This document shows positions 1 to 6,594 of a stretch of DNA of 10,504 nucleotides, in pieces (the first letter of the stretch is position 1; every line of letters begins with the position of its first letter). The stretch comes from Bacteroidota bacterium (GTDB taxonomy: Bacteria; Bacteroidota; Bacteroidia; JAADEI01). A program made the position numbers and the translations under genes. Where the stretch lies: positions 1-10,504 of the forward strand of contig WFXT01000088.1 of the NCBI GenBank assembly GCA_015490475.1, read 5' to 3'. Below the pieces are notes generated by a model. It was not told the origin of the DNA, did not search any database, and was given only the letters and a program-made list of their open reading frames with translations.

Positions 1-300
1 ACATGGGACTATCGTATTCTTTTCGTCTTCTGACGGGTTTAAGTCAACATCCTTATCAACAAGTAGGGATATTGTGTTAGCAAGTATTTCCTTTGACTTT
101 TTTAGTTTTCTTCGGATGCCAAATAACAAGAACGGTGTTCTTTGATAAATCTCATCAATATCTAATAGCAAGTCAAACAACGTGTAATCATCATCGTTTT
201 GTCCATAAACCAGTGCATTAATGTACTGTTCAACTATTTCTGTATCATCAATATTATTGATTTGATGGGCAATATTTTCAAACAGTCTAAAATGATACAT
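1..300 (-). CDS. Hypothetical protein, N-terminal 100 residues (runs off left edge)
   Basis: An open frame on the minus strand begins with ATG at 300-298 and stays open to base 1, giving 100 codons without a stop, so the gene is cut by the window edge. The protein starts MYHFRLFENIAHQ and is rich in Asp, Glu, Ile and Leu. An acidic stretch (VYGQNDDDYT) precedes a leucine-rich segment (LFDLLLDIDEIY) and then a basic patch (GIRRKLKKSKE). It has no signal peptide and no membrane segment, so it is probably a soluble, largely helical cytoplasmic protein. I do not recognise a family. It lies 201 bp downstream of the ATP-grasp gene and beyond a strong hairpin, so it is probably its own transcription unit. 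It looks more AT-rich than the operon before it. No clear ribosome binding site precedes the ATG. The length of the open frame and its ordinary amino-acid composition make it likely to be real. Confidence 0.6.
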   Translation of the reverse strand, partial: MYHFRLFENIAHQINNIDDTEIVEQYINALVYGQNDDDYTLFDLLLDIDEIYQRTPFLLFGIRRKLKKSKEILANTISLLVDKDVDLNPSEDEKNTIVPC

Positions 301-501
301 AACTCTTGTTAATACTTCGTATATCTTGCAGAAGACTCCACGGCGAAAATTTCTTTAGGGAAAGTAGCGATTTTCCTAAAGAAGCAATAAATTCGGGCAA
401 CACCAAGTTAACAGACACTCTTCCGTGTGCCGTATCAATCCTAATGAACATTCATTGCACTAATGTAGAACGTTATACAACAGGTTTTAAGTCCTTGACT
501 G
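301..501. other. Intergenic gap of 201 bp, no gene seen
   Basis: This stretch separates the stop of the ATP-grasp ligase from the start of the partial gene at the left edge. Neither strand carries a convincing gene. The short plus-strand frame starting at 306 runs into the ligase gene on the opposite strand and looks accidental. The only clear structure is the hairpin at 351-383. I looked for a TAnnTTTG promoter element for the leftward gene and did not find an exact match. Confidence 0.6.
351..383 (-). terminator. Strong hairpin, candidate terminator of the four-gene operon
   Basis: An inverted repeat pairs 351-363 (TTCTTTAGGGAAA) with 371-383 (TTTTCCTAAAGAA). It gives a 13-bp stem with a single G-T wobble and a 7-base loop. 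Read leftward, in the direction of the operon, the stem is followed by ATTTTCG, which is a short and imperfect U-tract. Its place about 118 bp past the ATP-grasp stop codon suits transcript termination or 3'-end protection. The stem itself is plain from the sequence. Its role as a terminator is inference, weakened by the poor U-run and modest GC content. Confidence 0.5.
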
Positions 502-1398
502 CTATGATTTACATACAGGTTTGATTGCTTCCAGCAGGGCTCTTAAACCCTTTTTGTTAATGTTCTGGATTTCTAGTCCCGGTCTGACGTTAATTTCCAT
601 AACTATAGGCTTATTGTGGCTTAAAACAATGTCTATTCCAAGATACTTAAGGGGTGAATTTGAACCAATATTGCGGGAAATCTTTAGCACTTCATTCCAA
701 TAGGGCAACTGGATACCTTCAATCTGCTTTCCTGTGTCGGGATGGTGTGATACGTAATTGCCGTTCCATAGCCCATGAAGCATTCGTCCCGTTTGCAAGT
801 CCAGTCCTACTCCCATTGCTCCTTGATGCAGGTTTGCCCTGCCTCCAGAACGGACAGTAGGAATGCGCACCATTGCAAGGACTGGTGTGCCGTAATATAC
901 AATCACACGAATATCGGGAACTCCTTCAGGAAAAATTTCTCTGAAAACAGGATGTGGCACAATAAATTCTTCAATAATTGCCCTATCACTCAAGCCGAAA
1001 CTGTAATTACCAAAAATGATGTCAGCAAGGTGTTGTCGGATCAACTGTTCTGATAAGGGTTTGCCGGAAGGTGTTTGCAATGTGTCATTTTTATTGACGA
1101 CCAGCATAATGCCTCCTCCACCACGTCCACGCGCAGGCTTAATGACTGCATTGTCCAGCGTTTTTAACTTCTGAATTGCACGACCGATGTCAGCAAATGA
1201 TTCCACAATCATGTAGGTGTCTGCTACGGGAATATCCAGTTCCTTCAGCCAGTGTTTCGTTAGCACTTTGTCATCGGCAAGGGCGTAAAATTGCCTTGGG
1301 TTGCAGGGGTAAACATATTCTATGTTTCTACGATTAATAGACAATAGTTCCCTGTGTAATCGCTTGAACCTTCGGATCCATGCTTTCCAGCCTGCCAT
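502..1398 (-). CDS. RimK-related ATP-grasp ligase (alpha-L-glutamate ligase homolog)
   Basis: This 298-aa protein is a probable ATP-dependent carboxylate-amine ligase that forms an amide or peptide bond through an acyl-phosphate. Visible ATP-grasp features, in order, are Lys44 in the ADDKVLTK segment, VIKPARGRGGGGI (85-97) with Lys87 and the Gly-rich nucleotide loop, IIEEFI (141-146) that would contact adenine, PDIRVIVY (161-168), RANLHQG (187-193), Asp256 in YLGIDIV, and VMEINVRPG (266-274) with Glu268 and Asn270 as expected magnesium ligands. The ATP-binding residues therefore look intact. It resembles the family annotated as alpha-L-glutamate ligase homolog, which is known to sit beside transglutaminase-7TM proteins. 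There is no signal peptide, so it should act in the cytoplasm. Its ATG lies 7 bp past the stop of the upstream gene, so it is the last gene of the operon. The substrate is unknown, and glutamate is only a guess from the RimK family. Confidence 0.85.
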   Translation of the reverse strand: MAGWKAWIRRFKRLHRELLSINRRNIEYVYPCNPRQFYALADDKVLTKHWLKELDIPVADTYMIVESFADIGRAIQKLKTLDNAVIKPARGRGGGGIMLVVNKNDTLQTPSGKPLSEQLIRQHLADIIFGNYSFGLSDRAIIEEFIVPHPVFREIFPEGVPDIRVIVYYGTPVLAMVRIPTVRSGGRANLHQGAMGVGLDLQTGRMLHGLWNGNYVSHHPDTGKQIEGIQLPYWNEVLKISRNIGSNSPLKYLGIDIVLSHNKPIVMEINVRPGLEIQNINKKGLRALLEAIKPVCKS

Positions 1399-1405
1399 CT
1401 GGTAC

Positions 1406-2974
1406 TTACAGGTTTTTCATCAGGTGCCTGAACCTCCAGTATTCAAACAATCTTATTCCTGTCCATCTGCCCAGCACAAGCCCTATGCTCACAAGCACAA
1501 GGTATAGTTCGGGCATTGCAAGGAAAAAACTTTGCAGGGAAGTCAGGGTCATGATTTCATAAACCACGATGATAACAAAAGCGGTCTGCACTGTTACCCA
1601 CAGGGCTTTCTTGAGCCCGTCTTCCATGATTGTTTGAGCCATCCGTTCGGCAGTAATAGTCAGGACAGCAACCGGGAAGAGTGCCAGATAGGTGATGTTG
1701 CTAATGTCAAACTGCTGAGCAAGCCAGCCTGAAGTAAGCAATGCACTGACCACAGCAACCATCATAATACTCATTCGTGGGTTGTGAGTGATGTGCCATT
1801 TTTCAAGGGGATAGTAAAGTATGCTGACCAGTGTGATTACCGTCAGGAAACCGATGAGTCCGTAGGTGAGTCCAGTAGTGACGCTGGCTGCGGCGATGAG
1901 TGCAGGCAGGAAGGTGCCAAAGGTTTGCATTCCAACTACGTTTCTGAATATAGAGATGACGATTGCGCCAACGGGAAGCATCAACACAATAGTCAACAAC
2001 GACAGTGGAATTCCGTTTTCCTGAAAGGCTTTCCATGCCTTGTAGGCATTAAAGGGATGTTCAGTAAGATGTTGGGCAAAGAACCGATTCGGAAGGGTAA
2101 TGTATTGAATTTCAAACTCATATCTGAAGCCCATGCCTTTCTTGAACGAGAACAGGGGTTGGTCACCCACGTAAAGTTTCAAATAATTTTCAGGCAAATA
2201 AGCAAAATGATGGTTGGTTGGGTCAAGGGGCACCCATACTCCCTGAATGAATGCTTCCACCCACTGGTGAGCGGTTCTTTTGCGTCCTGCAGTCAGGACG
2301 ATTCCACCGACGAGCCGTGCGGGAATTTTACTGCGTCGTAGCAGGGCAACCAGCAACCTGCTCTTTCCATTGCACGAAGCCTCCTCAAGCAAAGCAGCAG
2401 TAACGGCATCGGTAGTTCCCTTAAAGGGGCGATTTTCAAAACTTGCCACATATTCATAAAAGCGTTTCACATGTGCAATCAAATTATTGGTTCTGGGTGC
2501 CAGACTATCGTGCAGGCTAACAATCGCAGGATGATTAACCTGAATGGTTGGTGTTTCACGAAGAAATTCCTTCAGAGTCGGCATTCTGGGTTCGGTTATA
2601 GGCACGGAATCGGGCAAGACATACCGCACTGCTTTGAGCCTTAACACTGCATTATAAGCAATTTTTCCTGTTGAACTGGGTGGCATGCCCTCCCATATTG
2701 CGCGGGTGCCATATTCTGTTGGCTCCACATGAATCGGAATGCCCATGTTCTCAAACGATATGTTATCCACCAATTGCCTTGCATCATTAGCAGGAAGCCA
2801 CGTGGAAATGCGTACGCCCTCCTCTCCCTCCCAGAAATGCATATTGACGATCAGACTATAGCCTCTCTCTGGCAAGAGATATTCAAAGCGATAGTCCCAC
2901 ACCAGAAACTTTAAAGCAATAAGCACCGACGTGAATGTGGTCAATACCAGCGCTACCAAATGTGGTATGTTCAT
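1406..2974 (-). CDS. Transglutaminase-like domain fused to seven-transmembrane domain
   Basis: This 522-aa membrane protein has an N-terminal helix (about 5-25), a large extracytoplasmic region, and then about seven hydrophobic helices between 322 and 503. The middle region contains a transglutaminase/papain-like core with SCNGKSRLLVALLRRSKIPA (Cys201), TAHQWVEAF (His236) and VPLDPTNHHF (Asp251), which is the expected Cys-His-Asp order and spacing. The C-terminal part contains TFGTFLPALIA (351-361), typical of the 7TM domain that Pfam describes as fused to an inactive transglutaminase. The family's function is not established. Its partner ATP-grasp gene follows directly, which is the usual arrangement. 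The start codon overlaps the barrel gene's stop as ATGA. The likely topology places the transglutaminase core in the periplasm, where it could bind, cleave or transfer a peptide or amide made by the ligase. That role is inference. The family call is firm. Confidence 0.87.
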   Translation of the reverse strand: MNIPHLVALVLTTFTSVLIALKFLVWDYRFEYLLPERGYSLIVNMHFWEGEEGVRISTWLPANDARQLVDNISFENMGIPIHVEPTEYGTRAIWEGMPPSSTGKIAYNAVLRLKAVRYVLPDSVPITEPRMPTLKEFLRETPTIQVNHPAIVSLHDSLAPRTNNLIAHVKRFYEYVASFENRPFKGTTDAVTAALLEEASCNGKSRLLVALLRRSKIPARLVGGIVLTAGRKRTAHQWVEAFIQGVWVPLDPTNHHFAYLPENYLKLYVGDQPLFSFKKGMGFRYEFEIQYITLPNRFFAQHLTEHPFNAYKAWKAFQENGIPLSLLTIVLMLPVGAIVISIFRNVVGMQTFGTFLPALIAAASVTTGLTYGLIGFLTVITLVSILYYPLEKWHITHNPRMSIMMVAVVSALLTSGWLAQQFDISNITYLALFPVAVLTITAERMAQTIMEDGLKKALWVTVQTAFVIIVVYEIMTLTSLQSFFLAMPELYLVLVSIGLVLGRWTGIRLFEYWRFRHLMKNL

Positions 2975-4158
2975 CGTCGCTTCTTACTTTTTGTCTCTGT
3001 GTCAAACCTGATAAACAAACCTGCATGCAGCACTAAAGCCCTGTAAGGTCGGTTCACCTTTTTGAAAGGCACTTCTACGTTTGTGTCTCTGGACAGATAA
3101 GCAACATTAACATAGGTTCCGAGCCATCTTACAGGGAAGAATGCCACTTCTCCTACCACCTTAAACCGTTTCCAGTACAAGGGTGGTTTGCTTTTGTCAA
3201 GCAAGTATCCCTTTTTACGAAGCCAATCTCTGTTGCGGATAGCTGTGGACAAGGAAACAATGAATTTGTCAGAATTGAACACTACCGAAGCCAGATAGCC
3301 AGTTTCGTCATATCCATACCACTGTTGAAAATTATCCCTACGCTGTTCTTGATAATAAGACAATGTGATTGTGATGAGGTCCATATCCAGCTGATAGCCC
3401 ACTTCAAAACCTTTGTATGTGTATTTCCGAAGTGGATAGTCTGGAAGCCTGTTTCCAAGCGAATCTCTCACTATCCATCCCTTATAATCTCTGAATTGCA
3501 TATACGGGCGGAAAAAGAATTGATGGTATCCCTTTCTGTCTGGAATTAACTGAATTTTGCCGTTTAGCGTAAGGCGAGTATTGTCAAGGGACATTCTGTT
3601 AGGCACTTCTACGTAATCTCTGTTGATAAACTCAACTTCTGGTATGATAACAAGGAAACGGACGGGTCTCCATCGTTGCCAATGTGCCACGGACACATCC
3701 GTGAAGGTGAAAAGCCTTGTCAATCCCTGTCCCAGCACATTGAATAATCGCTTGTGTGCCCTTCTCACTCCAGTGCTTACAAAAAATCCTGAAATTCTCC
3801 ATGGCTTAAAGCGATATTTTAATGCACCTTCAAAGTCATACTCGGAGTATTCGGGATATTGCTTGAAGCGAAGCAATTGTCCATCAAGCACAAGCGTTAA
3901 TCTGTGTTTTCGGGTGAAGAACTTTTGAAACTTATGGCGTGTCTCAATATAAGTAAAGTTGTCCTTTTGCCTTGGGTCTCTCAAAGAATCTGGCGGTGTG
4001 TTCGGCGGTCTATATTCTGGTGGACTTCTGAACACATTGTTGTCATGTCCATATCCTACCTGTAGCCTGCCTTGATAAGTAACCTGATTTCCTTTTTGGG
4101 CATTGGTCAACTGAATGCCGAGAATTACTGCCAGAACGGTCGCTAATGTCTTTTTCAT
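2971..4158 (-). CDS. Exported probable outer-membrane beta-barrel protein
   Basis: This 395-aa protein begins with a classic signal peptide, MKKTLATVLAVILGIQLTNA, with likely cleavage before Gln21. The mature part has no hydrophobic helix. It is made of alternating aromatic/polar segments of the kind that form beta strands, for example RLQVGYGHDN, RLTLVLDGQLLRF, KYTYKGFEVGYQLDMDLITITLSYYQ and ALVLHAGLFIRFDT. A Pro-rich stretch (45-60) follows the first predicted strand. These features suggest an outer-membrane barrel or a surface beta protein. I do not recognise a named family and can assign no substrate. The last residues (ETKSKKRR) are basic and do not end in the aromatic residue common in barrels, so the beta-barrel call is probable rather than certain. 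ATGA overlaps with both neighbours make it an integral part of the operon and suggest translational coupling with the TPR and transglutaminase proteins. Confidence 0.7.
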   Translation of the reverse strand: MKKTLATVLAVILGIQLTNAQKGNQVTYQGRLQVGYGHDNNVFRSPPEYRPPNTPPDSLRDPRQKDNFTYIETRHKFQKFFTRKHRLTLVLDGQLLRFKQYPEYSEYDFEGALKYRFKPWRISGFFVSTGVRRAHKRLFNVLGQGLTRLFTFTDVSVAHWQRWRPVRFLVIIPEVEFINRDYVEVPNRMSLDNTRLTLNGKIQLIPDRKGYHQFFFRPYMQFRDYKGWIVRDSLGNRLPDYPLRKYTYKGFEVGYQLDMDLITITLSYYQEQRRDNFQQWYGYDETGYLASVVFNSDKFIVSLSTAIRNRDWLRKKGYLLDKSKPPLYWKRFKVVGEVAFFPVRWLGTYVNVAYLSRDTNVEVPFKKVNRPYRALVLHAGLFIRFDTETKSKKRR

Positions 4159-6443
4159 GGAACTCTGGATTTCAACAATTTTTGAAGTTCAAGCAGGTCG
4201 GCGTCATCAGGACGCAATTCTCTGGCTTTTTGAAGGGCTTGTTGTGCCCTGTCCAGACTATCCAGTGCAAGGTACAATTGAGCCAGGCGCTTCCATGCCA
4301 GTCCAAAATCTTCTTTTTCACGAACGGCAAGATTAAAGTAGGCGAGTGCCTGTGTGGTATCACCCTGATTGAGATGGATTCTGCCGAGCCAGAAGGCAGC
4401 CCAGTGTTTCCTATAGCCTTTCTTCAGGGCTTTTTGGTAAAAATGACGAGCAGTTTCGTACTTCTCTGCCTTCCTGGCAAATGTAGCGATTTCGTAAGCG
4501 AGTTTGCCTGCCTGTGGCAAATCGTCCCTCCATGCGGAAGCAAGTCTATTAGTGGGTCGCACCACCCATCCTTTCTGTTGATACAAGACAATTAGCCGTT
4601 CCCACGTTTCCTGTCGCTCCGGCTCAATTCGCAATAGTTTTTCAAAATGCTTGATGGCTTTACCTGTGTCTCCAAGTGCAAGGTATAGTTCTGCCAATCG
4701 GCGTCGTGCCACCCTGCTATCGGGTCTCCTGTCCAGAACTTCAGTCCAATAATGCAGGGCTTTTTCTCCATCTCCCAGCCTCTGGTAGATTCGTGCCAAT
4801 GCCCTCAACACACTTACATTGTCCGGGTCATACTGTAAAACCTGCTCATATATTTTCAGGCTTCTGGTATATTCTCCTCTTTGAGCATATAGGTCTCCTA
4901 ACAATTTTAGGACCTTAATATCCGATGGATTTTCTCGCAAATAGTTTTCAAGCATAGCGAGCGTTTCACTACTGTTATCCAGTTCAGCCAGCCTCAACAA
5001 TGCCTTCCGATAAGATGGATTTATCTCCAGCGCTTTGCGATATGCCCAAATGGCACTGTCCTTCTTGCCCATCCTTTCGTATGTTCTGCCAAGAAAATAC
5101 CATGTTCGGTCGTGGTCGGGTGTTAATTCGGTTAACTGTTTAAAAATCCGGTGTGCATTTTGAATACTGTCAGCGTGCCAATAAGCCACTGCAAGGTTAA
5201 ACAATGCTTCGTGGTAGTCTTTTCGGAATTGAAGTGCCTGCTTGTAGGCATAAATGGCACTGTCTATGTAGCCAAGCCGTCTGTAAGTAATGCCCAGATT
5301 GAGCCATGCTTCTGGAAATCGGAAGTTGGCTTTACGCAGGGCTTTCCAGTACCAGTGTCGTGCTTGTTCCAAGCTATCAACAGCCCGATACCAGTTGGCA
5401 AGCAAAAACATAGCATACGGATTTTCCGGATTTATAGAAAGCAAGTCTTGAATGTGTCTGCGAGCAAGCCTATAGTTGCCCGACGATATTTCAGCACGTA
5501 TCTTTTGAATTAATACTTCTGGAGAGAAATCTTCTGCAATCAAAAGGGTATCGTTTGCTAATATGCCTGTCTCTTTTCCCATTCTTTGTCTCACGAGGGC
5601 AAGCAGGTAATGGGCACCTGCATATGTGGGACGAAGCCTTATTACCTCAAGCAATAACTCTTCCTTTCGTTTTAAACCCTCTTCTGTGTTTGGCAATAAT
5701 TCTGCCAGTTTCATTCTGGGCTTAATCCAATCAGGTTTATAGTTAATTGTCTGTTCAAGATGGTAAATAGCACTGTCGCGAGACCCATCAATGGCATAAG
5801 TCATTGCCATGTAGTGGTGCCAGTATGGTCGCCACCGGGCAGTAACAAACGAGTCACTTTTGAGCAGAATGCGACGTGCTAAATCACTTTCAAAATGGTC
5901 CACAAGGAAGGAAGCAGCACGCAGATATAAGCGTTGATTTCGTGTCCTATCAAGGCACTGTGTTATGCGTTGTCGCCCCTGCTCAGAATCAATTTGATAA
6001 AGCGAAAAGGCATAGTACAAACACATTTCGGGGGACAGATTAGAAACGTCCACACTGCGTGATTCAATAAAACTTACCACTGAATCAAAAAGCCCTTTAT
6101 TGTAATATGCCATAACAATAAGGTTGTCCCGTAAAATTTTGTTCAGAGTGGTGTCTTGCCTGGCAAGTTTCAGTACTCTATCCCACTGATCATTTTTCAC
6201 AAGCGACTGATAAGGTTCGGGTAAATTCACTTCGGTGCGATTCAGTGGATTTTCTTCTACAACAGATGGGGCTCTGGTAATATCAACTACAACCTCTTGT
6301 GTATAAAACTTATTTGCTTGTTTCTCTACAATGTAGATAAATACTGCAACGGCAAGAAGAAAGACAATAATCGGCAAAGGGGACTCTGTTATTATCATCT
6401 GCCATATTGATCTATTATCCAAACTATCTCCCTCTTTTGCCAT
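4155..6443 (-). CDS. Membrane-anchored multi-TPR protein, first gene of the operon
   Basis: This 762-aa protein has a short N-terminal tail, one hydrophobic helix (about 22-39, PLPIIVFLLAVAVFIYIV), a linker, and then a long array of tetratricopeptide repeats from about residue 205 to the C-terminus. Clear repeats include 342-375, 378-411, 412-445, 446-479, 510-543, 544-577, 578-611, 680-712 and 714-747, each with the usual W/L-G-Y-A-P pattern. Two repeats carry almost the same phrase, DSAIYAYKQAL (394-404) and DSAIWAYRKAL (462-472). TPR arrays are scaffolds for protein-protein contact, so it probably organises the complex formed with the downstream barrel and transglutaminase proteins. If the repeats lie outside the cytoplasm, as its partners suggest, it could bridge the inner membrane and the outer-membrane barrel. 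The charges around the helix do not settle topology. The stop overlaps the barrel start. ATG at 6443 is preferred because it keeps the whole anchor. Confidence 0.85.
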   Translation of the reverse strand: MAKEGDSLDNRSIWQMIITESPLPIIVFLLAVAVFIYIVEKQANKFYTQEVVVDITRAPSVVEENPLNRTEVNLPEPYQSLVKNDQWDRVLKLARQDTTLNKILRDNLIVMAYYNKGLFDSVVSFIESRSVDVSNLSPEMCLYYAFSLYQIDSEQGRQRITQCLDRTRNQRLYLRAASFLVDHFESDLARRILLKSDSFVTARWRPYWHHYMAMTYAIDGSRDSAIYHLEQTINYKPDWIKPRMKLAELLPNTEEGLKRKEELLLEVIRLRPTYAGAHYLLALVRQRMGKETGILANDTLLIAEDFSPEVLIQKIRAEISSGNYRLARRHIQDLLSINPENPYAMFLLANWYRAVDSLEQARHWYWKALRKANFRFPEAWLNLGITYRRLGYIDSAIYAYKQALQFRKDYHEALFNLAVAYWHADSIQNAHRIFKQLTELTPDHDRTWYFLGRTYERMGKKDSAIWAYRKALEINPSYRKALLRLAELDNSSETLAMLENYLRENPSDIKVLKLLGDLYAQRGEYTRSLKIYEQVLQYDPDNVSVLRALARIYQRLGDGEKALHYWTEVLDRRPDSRVARRRLAELYLALGDTGKAIKHFEKLLRIEPERQETWERLIVLYQQKGWVVRPTNRLASAWRDDLPQAGKLAYEIATFARKAEKYETARHFYQKALKKGYRKHWAAFWLGRIHLNQGDTTQALAYFNLAVREKEDFGLAWKRLAQLYLALDSLDRAQQALQKARELRPDDADLLELQKLLKSRVP

Positions 6444-6467
6444 CAGTGGATTTCCCTTTATGGATGT

Positions 6468-6475
6468 AAAACATA
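6468..6475 (-). promoter_or_regulatory. Possible -7 promoter element of the four-gene operon
   Basis: Read on the minus strand the bases are TATGTTTT, seven of eight matching the Bacteroidota -7 consensus TAnnTTTG. It lies 24 bp upstream of the TPR gene ATG, a plausible distance. No good -33 TTTG is visible at the usual spacing, where the palindrome at 6492-6507 would overlap instead. This is a weak candidate. Confidence 0.3.
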
Positions 6476-6491
6476 ACGCACCCGGGCTAAG

Positions 6492-6507
6492 AAAAGTTTA
6501 AACTTTT
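6492..6507. promoter_or_regulatory. Perfect 16-bp palindrome, candidate operator
   Basis: AAAAGTTTAAACTTTT reads identically on both strands and sits between two divergent genes, 48 bp from the TPR start and 87 bp from the cytochrome start. A dimeric transcription factor could bind it. It would overlap the expected -33 region of the leftward promoter and lie well upstream of the rightward one. The palindrome is certain. Its function as an operator is inference, and an AT-rich palindrome of this length can arise by chance. Confidence 0.4.
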
Positions 6508-6582
6508 ATTAAACACTGGCAACTATTACAGAAACAAATTAGCACCGGGAAAATAAAAGGGGCTGTTTACGAAAGCTTTTCA

Positions 6583-6590
6583 TAGATTTG
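6583..6590 (+). promoter_or_regulatory. Bacteroidota-type -7 element of the cytochrome gene
   Basis: TAGATTTG is an exact match to TAnnTTTG. Only four bases (CACC) separate it from the ATG at 6595. If it is used, transcription would begin at or very near the start codon, giving a leaderless or nearly leaderless mRNA. No canonical -33 TTTG is seen 17-23 bp upstream. Confidence 0.45.
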
Positions 6591-6594
6591 CACC

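Noticed and set aside
306..524. Plus-strand frame of 72 codons in the 301-501 gap
   Set aside because: It contains the hairpin, overlaps the end of the ligase gene on the other strand, and its translation is Cys/Arg-rich without protein-like pattern or a ribosome binding site.
1784..2341. Plus-strand open frame of 185 codons
   Set aside because: It lies wholly inside the transglutaminase-7TM gene on the opposite strand. That gene has clear family motifs, while this frame is Cys/Ser/Asp-rich with no recognisable domain, so it is an antisense shadow.
4146..4595. Plus-strand open frame of 149 codons across the TPR gene end
   Set aside because: It is antisense to well-formed TPR repeats and the barrel gene start. 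Its translation has no domain or signal and looks like a by-product of the codon bias opposite.
5220..5275. Repeated DNA phrases in the TPR gene (near 5070 and 5260), considered as DNA repeats
   Set aside because: They encode the recurring DSAI-AY-AL pattern of the TPR units, so the similarity is at the protein level and is not a separate repeat element.
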